From CAZAMB01 sp964486335 (lineage in GTDB: Bacteria; Planctomycetota; Phycisphaerae; UBA1845): a stretch of 64,000 nucleotides of DNA. A program made the translations under genes and the position numbers. Numbering within the stretch: the first letter of the stretch is position 1; each line of letters starts with the position of its first letter. The DNA is taken from the NCBI GenBank assembly GCA_964486335.1, contig CAZAMB010000009.1, positions 124,001-188,000 of the forward strand. Reading direction: 5' to 3'. The notes under the pieces were generated by a model. That model made no database searches. It worked only from the letters and a program-made list of their open reading frames with translations, and was not told the origin of the DNA. Positions 27,020-36,098 of this stretch are shown piece after piece.

Positions 27020-27211
27020 CTTTTACTCCGCATCGTCGCCCGTGTCGGCCTGATCGTACCACAAAGCACCAACGCCCATACGTTGGGACACTGCGAACAC
27101 ATTGCGGGCTAAAGCCGACAGCCGTTTCGCTCGATTGATTTTGAACTTGTTTGCGCCTACAACTTGGCTTCGATTTCGCGCGTTTCAACCGAGGTTTACA
27201 AGGAGCGTTTT

Positions 27212-28996
27212 GTGCCCGTTGCCTACAACAAGCGTACCCATCGCTGCGGCGAACTTCGCTCCGGCGATATTGGAAAAACCGTCACCCTCGCCGGATGGGT
27301 CAATTCGTCGCGCGACCACGGCGGCATGACCTTTGTTGACCTCCGAGACCATACCGGCATCACTCAGTTGCGATTCACCGCCGAACATGCCGCGGCTCAC
27401 GATATCGCCCGCTCGCTGCACAACGAATACGTGATCGCCGTCTCTGGAAAGGTCATCAGCCGAGGCGAATGGGTCAACCCCAAGCTCCCGACCGGCGAAA
27501 TCGAGGTCGAAGTCGGTGAAGTGGATTTGCTCAGTAAGTGCGACGCCCTTCCGTTTCAAGTGAACGAGGATTTCGAGGCCGGCGAGGAGCTTGCCCTGCG
27601 TTACCGCTTTCTTCACCTTCGTCGCCCGGAAATGCAGCAGATTTTTCGCACCCGACACAAGATCGCCCGCGCCATCCGCGAGTACTTCAACGACAACAAC
27701 TTCATCGAAATCGAGACGCCGTTCCTCACGAAATCGACGCCGGAAGGCGCTCGAGATTATCTCGTCCCCTCGCGAGTGCGCGCGGGCAGCTTCTACGCCC
27801 TGCCGCAATCGCCGCAGCTCTTCAAGCAATTGTTCATGATCGGCGGCTTCGACCGCTATGCCCAGATCGTCCGCTGTTTCCGCGATGAGGACTTGCGTGC
27901 CGACCGCCAGCCCGAGTTCACCCAGCTCGATATGGAGATGGCCTTCGTCCAGCGCGACGACGTGATGAACATGGTCGAAGGCTGCGCGAAGCGCATCTTC
28001 AAGGATGCCCTTGGCATTGATATCCCCCTGCCGTTGCTGCGCATGACTGAACATGAAGCGATGGAGCGATTCGGCATCGACCGCCCCGACACTCGCTTCG
28101 GACTTGAGTTGCAGGACGTTTCCAATCTTGCCCGCGACGTCGACTTCAACGTCTTCCGGGAAGCGCTCGACAGGGGCGGCGTGGTCAAGTGCATTGTCGC
28201 TTCCGGCAGCGATAAGCTTACTCGCAAAGTTACCGACGGATTGACCGACGAAATCAAGGGCATTGGCGGGACAGGATTGCCCCTCGTCAAGGTTGCGCAG
28301 GGCGCGAATGGGCTGGAGTTCCAAACTGGAATCGCCAAGTTCCTTCAGCCGCTCACCGCCAAGCTCTGCTCGAAAGTCGGGGCAAAGCCCGGCGATACGA
28401 TCTTTTTCATGCCCGGCAAATATGCCGATGTTTGCAAATATCTGAACCACATTCGCGGAAGGCTCGGTCAAATCCTCGACGTGATTCCCAGGGATAAGTG
28501 GAATCTTCTTTGGATCATCGATTTTCCGCTGCTGGTTTGGAACGAAGAGGAGAACCGCTGGGACAGTACGCACCATCCCTTCACCGCTCCGCTCGATGAG
28601 GACATTGCCATGCTCGAAACCGATCCGGGCAAAGTCCGCGACAAGGCCTACGACCTCGTGCTCAACGGAACCGAGATGGCCGGCGGCAGCATCCGAATCC
28701 ACCGGCCCGATGTTCAGAAGAAGATATTTTCGCTCTTGGGCATTTCGCCGGAGGAGGCCGTCGAGAAGTTTGAGTTCCTGCTCGATGCCCTTCGCTTTGG
28801 CGCGCCGCCCCACGGCGGAATCGCCTTCGGACTCGACCGTTGGGCCATGATGCTCACCAGGTCGGCCAGCCTCCGCGACGTAATCGCCTACCCCAAAACC
28901 CAGCGGGCCACGTGTCCGCTGACCGGGGCGCCGGCGCCTGTTTCGAAAAAACAGCTTGACGAACTGTTTCTAGCGCTCAAAGCACCGCCAAAATAA
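27212..28996 (+). CDS. aspS: Aspartyl-tRNA synthetase
   Basis: AspRS charges tRNA-Asp. The 594-residue product has an N-terminal OB-fold anticodon-binding domain (GWVNSSRDHGGMTFVDLRD), class II motif 2 (FRDEDLRADRQPEFTQLDMEM) and motif 3 (GIAFGLDRWAMML). A bacterial GAD insertion lies between motifs 2 and 3. The start is GTG at 27212 with AAGGAG 7-8 bases upstream; the frame continues to 27164 but not with conserved sequence. Whether it also charges tRNA-Asn depends on the presence of gatCAB, not visible here. It begins a three-gene run ending at a terminator. Confidence 0.95.
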   Translation: MPVAYNKRTHRCGELRSGDIGKTVTLAGWVNSSRDHGGMTFVDLRDHTGITQLRFTAEHAAAHDIARSLHNEYVIAVSGKVISRGEWVNPKLPTGEIEVEVGEVDLLSKCDALPFQVNEDFEAGEELALRYRFLHLRRPEMQQIFRTRHKIARAIREYFNDNNFIEIETPFLTKSTPEGARDYLVPSRVRAGSFYALPQSPQLFKQLFMIGGFDRYAQIVRCFRDEDLRADRQPEFTQLDMEMAFVQRDDVMNMVEGCAKRIFKDALGIDIPLPLLRMTEHEAMERFGIDRPDTRFGLELQDVSNLARDVDFNVFREALDRGGVVKCIVASGSDKLTRKVTDGLTDEIKGIGGTGLPLVKVAQGANGLEFQTGIAKFLQPLTAKLCSKVGAKPGDTIFFMPGKYADVCKYLNHIRGRLGQILDVIPRDKWNLLWIIDFPLLVWNEEENRWDSTHHPFTAPLDEDIAMLETDPGKVRDKAYDLVLNGTEMAGGSIRIHRPDVQKKIFSLLGISPEEAVEKFEFLLDALRFGAPPHGGIAFGLDRWAMMLTRSASLRDVIAYPKTQRATCPLTGAPAPVSKKQLDELFLALKAPPK

Positions 28997-29009
28997 TCGC
29001 GGACTCCGT

Positions 29010-30113
29010 ATGCCAATAGCATATTCAATTGCCGCCGTCATGCCCGGTTCGGGAAGGCCTGTTGAGCTGTGCGAAATCCCCTTGCCTGAGCTCGAGCAAG
29101 ATTCGGCACTGCTCAAAGTCGAACTTAGCGAGGTTTGCGGCACCGATGTTCACCTACGCGACGGGCGACTTGCGGGCGTACCTTACCCTATTATTCCCGG
29201 CCACGTTTCCGTTGGCGTTCTGGAAAAGATTCGCGGTCAAATGCTGGACATCGAAGGCAAACCTTTCGCCGAAGGCGATCGCGTCACGTTTCTCGATGTT
29301 CATCGCACTTGTCACGCCTGCTGGCATTGTCTCGTCGCCAAGGCGACGACGCGGTGTCCGCATCGCAAAGTCTACGGAATCACCTACGGACTTTCCGACG
29401 GACTCACTGGAGGCTGGGCCGAGTATATCTATCTCAAGCCCGGAGTTCGTTGCATCCGCATGGACGGCGTATCGAGCGAACTGTACATGGCTGGCGGCTG
29501 CTCATTGCCGACCGCCCTTCACGCCGTCGAACGCGCCGACATCATGCTCGGCGACAACGTGCTCGTGCTCGGTTCCGGTCCGGTCGGTCTGTCGGCGATC
29601 GCCTTCTCGCAACTTCGCGGCGCGGCCCGAGTTTTCTGCATCGGCGCCCCGCACGTTCGCCTACAGCAGGCTTCGCAAGTCGGCGCCAGTGCCGTGCTTG
29701 ATTTTACGGACAACGATTCTCCCGCTCGACGCGAATGGATTCTTTCGCTCACCAACGGGCGCGGCGCGGATGTGACGATAGAATGCACCGGCGCTCCCTC
29801 GGCCGTCACCGACGCCATGCGTTTCACACGCGACGCCGGCCGGGTCGTCATCGTCGGGCAATACACCGACCATGGTGAAACGCCCTTTAACCCGCATCTC
29901 GATCTCAACAAAAAACACCTCGACATTCGCGGCTGTTGGGGCTCGGACTATTCCCACTTTCACCGCGCAGTGGAAATGCTCCGCGTCAGGAGAGTCGCAA
30001 CTTTCTGGTCATCCTTGCAACTGGAGCGGTTTGGATTGCGATCCGCCAATGAAGCGCTCGATGCCGTGGAGTCGGGAAACGTGATCAAAGCGCTGATCGT
30101 ACCCGGCATTTGA
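29010..30113 (+). CDS. Zinc-dependent alcohol-dehydrogenase-family (MDR) oxidoreductase
   Basis: The 367-residue product is a medium-chain dehydrogenase. The catalytic-zinc residues C43 (CGTDVH) and H65 are present, but the usual GHE is GHV, so the conserved Glu is lost. Structural-zinc cysteines are C101, C104, C107 and C116 (the last spacing is 8 rather than 7). The NAD(P) motif is VLGSGPVGLSAIAF. The substrate is not predictable. It starts 13 bases after aspS and is followed 16 bases later by a glutaredoxin-like gene, so all three may be one transcript. Confidence 0.85.
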   Translation: MPIAYSIAAVMPGSGRPVELCEIPLPELEQDSALLKVELSEVCGTDVHLRDGRLAGVPYPIIPGHVSVGVLEKIRGQMLDIEGKPFAEGDRVTFLDVHRTCHACWHCLVAKATTRCPHRKVYGITYGLSDGLTGGWAEYIYLKPGVRCIRMDGVSSELYMAGGCSLPTALHAVERADIMLGDNVLVLGSGPVGLSAIAFSQLRGAARVFCIGAPHVRLQQASQVGASAVLDFTDNDSPARREWILSLTNGRGADVTIECTGAPSAVTDAMRFTRDAGRVVIVGQYTDHGETPFNPHLDLNKKHLDIRGCWGSDYSHFHRAVEMLRVRRVATFWSSLQLERFGLRSANEALDAVESGNVIKALIVPGI

Positions 30114-30129
30114 TCGAGGAGCCTTCGTC

Positions 30130-30396
30130 ATGGTGCACTGCGTTACTTTTTTCACAAAGCCGGGTTGCTCGCTTTGCCGATCGGCCATGTTTGTTATCAC
30201 CAAAGTCCGCCAAAGACATTCTTTCAATCTCGAAACCGTGGATATTTCAGCGCCCGGAAACGAACACTGGTTCGAACTGTATGGAAATCACATCCCGGTT
30301 ACTCACCTCAATGGCTGCGAGGCATTTCGACATCGGGTTGATGAGGCCGAATTCGCTACACTTTTGACCCAAACCACTATTTCCAAACCTCTCTGA
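30130..30396 (+). CDS. Glutaredoxin-like protein
   Basis: The 88-residue product has the thioredoxin-fold CxxC at C13 and C16 (PGCSLCRSA), the glutaredoxin-like PVTHLNG (cis-Pro) and the typical short length. It resembles the DUF836/glutaredoxin-2-like family. The ATG at 30130 is preceded by AGGAG 8 bases upstream. A clear terminator follows 10 bases after the stop, so this closes the aspS run. Confidence 0.83.
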   Translation: MVHCVTFFTKPGCSLCRSAMFVITKVRQRHSFNLETVDISAPGNEHWFELYGNHIPVTHLNGCEAFRHRVDEAEFATLLTQTTISKPL

Positions 30397-30405
30397 CCGA
30401 CATTC

Positions 30406-30445
30406 ACTCGTTCTTTTTTGCACAAAGAACGAGTTCGTTTTCTTC
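30406..30445 (+). terminator. Rho-independent terminator after the glutaredoxin gene
   Basis: ACTCGTTCTTT at 30406-30416 and AAAGAACGAGT at 30424-30434 form a perfect 11-bp stem with a 7-base loop, followed by the T-rich TCGTTTTCTTC. The stem could also serve transcription from the minus strand. Confidence 0.85.
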
Positions 30446-30586
30446 AATACAAAGGTTTCGGGGTTGGATTTGGGGGCTCAATGTAGTACGATGACGATGT
30501 TCGGCTTGACTCATTCGTCTCCCCGCCATGTCAATCCGAGCGATGCCGGGGGATATTTTCATTCACACCATGATGGAGGAGAAGCG

Positions 30587-33466
30587 ATGCAATCCGCGCA
30601 TGTTCGAGCCGCTGTGATTATTTCTTGTCTGTTCTTGGGAAGCATTTCGGGAACAACCTTTGCCTTCCGCAATGGGCCTCCCGCAGGCTTCAATGGCAGC
30701 ACTGCCTCCGCCGGATCCAGTTGCCAGGCCTGCCACGGCATTACCGTTGGCGGAGGATCCGTGCAGATCATCGGCGCTCCGACCACCTACACTCCGAACA
30801 CGGTCTATAACATCAGCGTACGCGTCGCCGACGCCACTAAGTTGGGCGCTGGCTTTCAGATCAGCGTCGAAGATGCCGCCGGCGCGCACCGCGGAACGCT
30901 TATTATTTCCGACGCGGTCAACACGCAGAAAAACCTCGGCAACATGAACTGGGTCAATCATACCGGAACCGGAGTAAACAATGCCGTGGCCGGCTGGGCG
31001 GGAATGGGCAACGCCGCCACGTATAATCTTCAGTGGCAGGCCCCTGCGACCGACCAGGGCGCGCTAACCTTCTGGGCCGCGGGCAACGCCATCAACAACG
31101 ACTTCTTTTCGACTGGCGACATCATTTACTTAACCAGCGTCAGTACCGTCTTCGGAGGCGGCGGTGCGTGCTGCAACGATACGAGCGGCATTTGCACGGA
31201 AGGTCAATTGCAGGCCTCGTGCGAAGGCGGCGGTGGCCGCTTTGGCGGCGCCGGTTCGACTTGTGCAACCATCAACCCGCCTTGCATCGCCCCCACCGGC
31301 GCCTGTTGCAACGACGGCACGGGCATCTGCACGGAAGCCCAGACCCAATCCGCGTGCCAATCCGGCGGTGGTCGCTACGGAGGCAACAACTCGAACTGCG
31401 TTTCGATCAATCCGCCCTGCCTGCCGCCTGCGACCGGAGCCTGTTGCAATCCGTTTCGCGGTGAGTGCGACAATGGTCGCACGAAGGCCGCCTGCGAGGC
31501 CGACGGTTTCCGATATGGCGGAGACGGTTCCGATTGCGCGACAATCAATCCGGCCTGCGATTCACCGATTTCCATTTCGCTCGAACCACTGGTCACCGGA
31601 TTATCGTCTCCTGTCGACTTGACCAGCCCCAACGACAACTCAGGACGCATCTTCATCGTCGATCAGACCGGCGTGATTCTAATTGTCGATTCCGGGGGAA
31701 ATCTGCTGCCCGTACCATTCCTTGACGTTACTGCGAAGCTCCCCGTTCTTAATGCTTTCTTCGACGAGCGCGGGCTACTCGGAATGGCTTTCCATCCCGA
31801 TTACGCCTCCAATGGCCGTTTTTTCATCAGGTATAGCGCTCCCCGACCAGGCGCGCCCGGTGAACCTTGTTTCGGCACGAGCCGCGGATGCCATTTCGAA
31901 GTCTTGGCCGAGTACAAGGTTTCTCTTGCCGATCCCAATCTGGCCGACCCGAACTCTGAGGTGATTCTCTATACGGCCGATGAGCCGCAATTCAATCACA
32001 ACTCCGGTCAGGTTGCTTTCGGTCCCGACGGATACCTCTACTTTACACTGGGTGACGGTGGCGGCGCGCACGACGGTCTCGCCGATGTTCCCCCATCTCA
32101 CGGGCCCATCGGTAACGGACAGGACCGATTCGCTAAGCTCGGCAAAATGCACCGCCTCGATGTGGATAGCCCTCCCCAGCTGCCGCTTCCGTATGCCATT
32201 CCGGCGGACAATCCCTTCGCCGACGGCGTGGACGGTCTGCCGGAGATCTACGCCTACGGGCTCCGCAACCCCTTCCGATTTTCGTTCGACGACGGACCCG
32301 GGGGCGACGGCACGCTCTGGCTGCCTGACGTCGGCCAAAATCTCTTTGAAGAAGTCAATATCGGCGTCATCGGCGGCAACTATGGTTGGGTGATTCGCGA
32401 AGGTGCCCATTGCTTTAACCCTTTGGCGCCGCTCGTGCCGCCCGCGAATTGCGCAACCACCGGCGCACTCGGCGAACCGTTCATCGATCCGGTCATGGAG
32501 TACATTCATCCGGTCGCATGCACGTCCGACGCCAACTGCGCCGTTTTCGGCTTGGGCTGTGACGAAGCGAAAGGCCAATGCGAAAACGAAGGCGGCATTT
32601 CCATTTGTGGCGGATATGTTTATCGAGGCTCGGAATGTCCCTCGCTCGTCGGCAAGTACGTGTTCGGCGACTTTTCGTCGGCCTTCGGCTCGCCGGGGGG
32701 AAGGCTCTATTATTTCGACACGACCGGGCCAAACGCTTATGCACGACGCCAGTTCTTTCTTGCGCCCAACAACGCACCGCTCGGTCTTTTCCTGAAATCG
32801 CTTGGCGAGGACGCCGATGGCGAACTGTATGTACTCGCGTCGACCGCGCTGGGCCCATTTGGCACGACGGGCGGCGTCTATCGCATCGCGCCACCGATTC
32901 CCGCGGCAGTTGGCGAGTCGCCCAAGTACATTTCGGTCGTTTCGCCTCCCTCCCCTGATCCTTACGCGCTGGTTGTAGCACCTGATTGCCCAACCGCCCC
33001 TGAACGATATGTCGGCACTCCCTTTGGGCCCAACAACATCGCTCATCTTTTGGACAATCCGGCCAATGCCGCCCGCTTGACCTCGAAGCAGTGGGGTCGA
33101 ACGGTCCACATTACCGGCGCGGACGTCGTTCCTTTGGCCTCTTACGGTGTTCATGTCGATTGCGGCCCGCAGGGTGTTCCCATTCTTTCTGCGGCAGGCC
33201 AAGCAAGCACGAGACGGTGGGGAGATGTGACAGAGCCGTTCAATCCTCCATCGGCGACGGTTCAACCGGATTTCGCGGATATTGCCGCGATCGTGGATCG
33301 TTTCAGGAATCTGCCCGGTGCCCTTCCCGCGACTCGCGTCGACCTGGTCGGGGAATCCACACAAACCGTATGCGTGCCCGGCGGCATCATCGACTTTCAG
33401 GACATCGGATACGCGGTGAACGCATTCAAGGGAATCGGCTATCCTTGCGCGACCCCTTGCCCGTAG
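30587..33466 (+). CDS. Secreted glucose/sorbosone-dehydrogenase-type protein with heme motif, Cys-rich repeats and dockerin-like tail
   Basis: The 959-residue product has several parts in order. A signal peptide covers about 1-26. A Reeler/choice-of-anchor-V-like domain contains a CxxCH heme-c motif (C46, C49, H50). Three Cys-rich GACC repeats start at 193, 238 and 284. A six-bladed PQQ-dependent sugar-dehydrogenase domain covers about 327-766 (ERGLLGMAFHPDY, HNSGQVAFGPDGYLYFTLGDGG, YGLRNPFRFSFDD, PDVGQN, GGNYGW). The C-terminal part resembles a dockerin (DFADIAAIVDRFRNLP, DFQDIGYAVNAFKG). GGAGGAGAAG 4 bases before the ATG at 30587 fixes the start. It is probably an extracellular or surface sugar oxidase. 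Confidence 0.85.
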   Translation: MQSAHVRAAVIISCLFLGSISGTTFAFRNGPPAGFNGSTASAGSSCQACHGITVGGGSVQIIGAPTTYTPNTVYNISVRVADATKLGAGFQISVEDAAGAHRGTLIISDAVNTQKNLGNMNWVNHTGTGVNNAVAGWAGMGNAATYNLQWQAPATDQGALTFWAAGNAINNDFFSTGDIIYLTSVSTVFGGGGACCNDTSGICTEGQLQASCEGGGGRFGGAGSTCATINPPCIAPTGACCNDGTGICTEAQTQSACQSGGGRYGGNNSNCVSINPPCLPPATGACCNPFRGECDNGRTKAACEADGFRYGGDGSDCATINPACDSPISISLEPLVTGLSSPVDLTSPNDNSGRIFIVDQTGVILIVDSGGNLLPVPFLDVTAKLPVLNAFFDERGLLGMAFHPDYASNGRFFIRYSAPRPGAPGEPCFGTSRGCHFEVLAEYKVSLADPNLADPNSEVILYTADEPQFNHNSGQVAFGPDGYLYFTLGDGGGAHDGLADVPPSHGPIGNGQDRFAKLGKMHRLDVDSPPQLPLPYAIPADNPFADGVDGLPEIYAYGLRNPFRFSFDDGPGGDGTLWLPDVGQNLFEEVNIGVIGGNYGWVIREGAHCFNPLAPLVPPANCATTGALGEPFIDPVMEYIHPVACTSDANCAVFGLGCDEAKGQCENEGGISICGGYVYRGSECPSLVGKYVFGDFSSAFGSPGGRLYYFDTTGPNAYARRQFFLAPNNAPLGLFLKSLGEDADGELYVLASTALGPFGTTGGVYRIAPPIPAAVGESPKYISVVSPPSPDPYALVVAPDCPTAPERYVGTPFGPNNIAHLLDNPANAARLTSKQWGRTVHITGADVVPLASYGVHVDCGPQGVPILSAAGQASTRRWGDVTEPFNPPSATVQPDFADIAAIVDRFRNLPGALPATRVDLVGESTQTVCVPGGIIDFQDIGYAVNAFKGIGYPCATPCP
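31163..31566 (+). repeat. Three tandem Cys-rich repeats coding for the GACC module
   Basis: Three in-frame units start at 31163, 31298 and 31436 (135 and 138 bases apart). Each encodes GACCN, then a CxE/CDN segment, a central C, GGGR(F/Y)GG, a C and ending INP(P/A)C. Six cysteines per unit suggest three disulfides. The second unit is closest to the consensus and the third most divergent. Confidence 0.85.
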
Positions 33467-33487
33467 GACCACGGCGAACTAGACTTT

Positions 33488-33542
33488 TCGGCCCGTCGGT
33501 GCTGATCAGTAACACCGCCGGGCCGATTCTTTTTCTCTTTCT
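33488..33542 (+). terminator. Rho-independent terminator between the two secreted-protein genes
   Basis: TCGGCCCGTCGGTG at 33488-33501 pairs with CACCGCCGGGCCGA at 33513-33526 (13 of 14 positions), with a loop of 11 bases, followed by TTCTTTTTCTCTTTCT. It lies 21 bases after the sugar-dehydrogenase stop. Confidence 0.9.
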
Positions 33543-33564
33543 AAGGGTTGTTAAGGAAACAGTA

Positions 33565-34713
33565 ATGATTCGCGAAATCGCAATGGCATTCATCATCATC
33601 GCTTGCTTGTCGGCAACCGCTGCCGCTCAGTCCGAAGACCGAATTCTGCTCATGCCGGTTTTTTCGCTTGAAGCCGTTGAGGTCAACACCGTGCCAGTTC
33701 CAAAGGAATCTTCGGCCAAGGTCACGGTCGCACCGGGCGACGTCATTGTGGCGAAAGTGAAGATTCGGAATTGGTCGCCGAACGGCCAAAAACTGCGAGG
33801 CTTTCAGGCGCAGATGGACCCCATCGGCTACCGAAGCGGCACGGCGGGCACCGTGCAGCCGGTCGGTTTTGAGCCCGGAACCAACAATGAGGCCAACGCA
33901 TTCATCGATACGAATGATCCCGACTACGTCCACAAAGGGCTTGCATCGATTCCGCTGACGGACGCCGCTTCGGAAAGTTATCGATGGCTCAACGTCCTTC
34001 TCGAGGCGGAGGAAGGTCCCGTCAGCAACCAGGATAGCGTAAAGTATAATTGTGCCACGTTGCGTCTTAAGGCTTCGGCGGATGCCTCAGGCACATTCAC
34101 GATCGGGTTTGTCGAAGAGCCGTCCACTACGGGACTGCTTGATCCAGGCAACAACCTGATCATCCCAATCGGCTATGAACCGCTGGTCGTGGAAATCAAG
34201 GCGGACGCCAAGTGGTTTCGAATCGAGACCAGTGATCCACCCAGCGGGGCCATCGATGGCCGGATCATCATGACGCCGACCGGCAAGAATGATCCCGCTT
34301 GGAAATCGATCAAACTTTATTTCAATGGTCCCGCGGCAAACCTCTCGGCGTCTGACTTTGTCGTGGAAGACGGTAGCTCGTCACCCCCGAAGATCATCGA
34401 TGTGAAGATCATCGGACCCGAAGCGACGTTGATGCTGGATCGCGGCATTCGGCCCGGAACGTGGACTGTCTTCATGCACAAGGCCAGCGGAAGCTCGACA
34501 CGTATCGGTCGCTTGGCGGGTGACGCATCCAACGACGGTCGCGCCGATGCCGATGACCTGATGGTCCTGCTCCGCGGCCTGAATGGCGCGGCGGTGCTGT
34601 CGGATTTTCAAGCCGATCTCAATGCAGACGGGGAAAAAAACGCGCGCGACGTGCTCCGGTTGATCGACTTGCTGACGGACGGCCACCCCCATCGGTCCAA
34701 GCTAGGCAAATAG
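33565..34713 (+). CDS. Secreted protein with dockerin-like C-terminal repeat
   Basis: The 382-residue product starts at the ATG at 33565 with a signal peptide (ATAAAQ). The middle part is beta-rich (VAPGDVIVAKVKIRNWSP, FRIETSDPPSGAIDGR, WTVFMHKASG), suggesting cohesin-like or CARDB-like folds. The C terminus has two Ca-binding dockerin-like motifs: GDASNDGRADADDLMVLLRG and ADLNADGEKNARDVLRLID. It lies after a terminator, so it has its own promoter. The dockerin type suggests surface attachment or a partner protein, but no cohesin gene is recognised here. Confidence 0.8.
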   Translation: MIREIAMAFIIIACLSATAAAQSEDRILLMPVFSLEAVEVNTVPVPKESSAKVTVAPGDVIVAKVKIRNWSPNGQKLRGFQAQMDPIGYRSGTAGTVQPVGFEPGTNNEANAFIDTNDPDYVHKGLASIPLTDAASESYRWLNVLLEAEEGPVSNQDSVKYNCATLRLKASADASGTFTIGFVEEPSTTGLLDPGNNLIIPIGYEPLVVEIKADAKWFRIETSDPPSGAIDGRIIMTPTGKNDPAWKSIKLYFNGPAANLSASDFVVEDGSSSPPKIIDVKIIGPEATLMLDRGIRPGTWTVFMHKASGSSTRIGRLAGDASNDGRADADDLMVLLRGLNGAAVLSDFQADLNADGEKNARDVLRLIDLLTDGHPHRSKLGK

Positions 34714-34836
34714 CCGGCCACGCGTCGTTATTCGAATTCTCAACAGTCGATTGCTGCGTCAATCGCGACAGGGCGCCGATCCTCGTCGGCATGTTGATGA
34801 ATAGGACACCGCGGACTCCGATCCGGGGTCTGGCGA

Positions 34837-35835
34837 TCAACCGTTGGGCCGGTCGCCCTCCGGATCGCCAAAGTCAAACGGTTCATCTTGGTCATCGGCG
34901 AGTCCGAGCCCCTCGACGATCGCAGCCAGGTCTTCACCACGTTCGTCGCCCAACGCTTCCATTTCGTCATGCTCGGGTAGCTCGGCGGCCTGGTGTCCGT
35001 CGTCAGCGCTTTTCTTTGCGATGATAGCCCGCGCCAGCGAGATTCGCTCAATCAGCGTTGCCATGTCCGCAATCCGGTCTGCCGGATCGATTCGACAGCA
35101 ATCATCAATCAATCTCGTGACGCAAGTCGGCAGACCGTTGAGCACCGAGGCTTTGGCCTCTTCCGCCCGGCGCACCACCGGATTGAGGGACTGAAGGTTG
35201 ACTGTTCGGTTCATTTCCGTCGAGATCACGCTTCCCGTCAGCACTTTGTACAGCGTCGCGCCCAGTCCAAACACGTCAGTGCGATGATCCAGCTTGCTCC
35301 GCTGAACCTGCTCGGGAGCCATATAGTCAACGGTTCCCTGAATCTTCGATTTTGGTTCGTGAATCCGCGAACTCTGACCAAGGTCTATGAGCTTCACCGC
35401 CCCGTCGTGCGTCACCATGATGTTGCTTGGCTTCAGATCGGCGTGAACCCATCCCGCGATGTGCATGGCCTGCAGGCCGTGGGCCACTTCCCCGAATACG
35501 CGAAACATGTCATCGAGCGGTCGCTGAGTCTCCTTTTCGGCCAGCGTGTGCCCATTGACATATTCCATGAAGAGGATCGCCCCGCGAACGCGAAACCGCT
35601 GTCGCAACATGCGAATCTCGAACACTTTGCGAATCACCGGATGATCGATCGATGAACCGATGGCATGTTCGGCCTTGAGCAGTTCGATGAACCCCGCGTC
35701 CTCGGGGTTCACAAGCTTCACAATCTTGACGGTGTAATCCTTGCCCGTTGGCATGTACCGCGCACGGTAGACGCGCGTCTGAGCGCCAACGCCCAGCTTT
35801 TCAATGATTCTGTAATTTGGAATGTCTACGGACAC
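34837..35835 (-). CDS. Serine/threonine protein kinase
   Basis: The 332-residue product has an N-terminal kinase domain: P-loop LGVGAQTRV, catalytic lysine K37, catalytic loop HADLKPSN (residues 131-138) with D133 and N138, metal-binding DLG at 151-153 (in place of DFG) and APEQ. The Arg of HRD is Ala, a non-RD kinase. After about residue 270 it has an acidic, low-complexity tail (DEMEALGDERGEDL, DQDEPFDFGDPEGD) and no obvious membrane span or sensor domain. The GTG start is at 35835. Planctomycetes carry many such kinases; targets are unknown. Confidence 0.87.
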   Translation of the reverse strand: MSVDIPNYRIIEKLGVGAQTRVYRARYMPTGKDYTVKIVKLVNPEDAGFIELLKAEHAIGSSIDHPVIRKVFEIRMLRQRFRVRGAILFMEYVNGHTLAEKETQRPLDDMFRVFGEVAHGLQAMHIAGWVHADLKPSNIMVTHDGAVKLIDLGQSSRIHEPKSKIQGTVDYMAPEQVQRSKLDHRTDVFGLGATLYKVLTGSVISTEMNRTVNLQSLNPVVRRAEEAKASVLNGLPTCVTRLIDDCCRIDPADRIADMATLIERISLARAIIAKKSADDGHQAAELPEHDEMEALGDERGEDLAAIVEGLGLADDQDEPFDFGDPEGDRPNG

Positions 35836-36098
35836 CAGCTCAACCCGTCGCCATTTTAAACAGAAACTGAAAATTCTGAAATCATCGAAAGTTTGCGCGC
35901 AGGTATGCGCAACAACTTGCCAGTGATTTCAACACGACCACCAAGAAACCCACGACTAACTGATCGGGCAAGCTCGGCAGGTGACGGCATGAAAAAGCGG
36001 GGGTTATGGATAATTGCGCGTATCGGCGATGAAAATAACCCGTCGCCTGCCCAGTCTTGCTATTCCACCGTCGAATATATCGGCAGCTAAAAGTCGGG

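Noticed and set aside
27185..28813. A 542-codon open frame on the minus strand opposite aspS
   Set aside because: It is the mirror of a well-supported aspartyl-tRNA synthetase with class II motifs; its product has no recognisable domain and arises from codon bias on the opposite strand.
31775..33472. A 565-codon open frame on the minus strand opposite the secreted sugar-dehydrogenase gene
   Set aside because: The plus-strand protein has clear domains and a strong ribosome site; the antisense product is Arg-rich with no family features.
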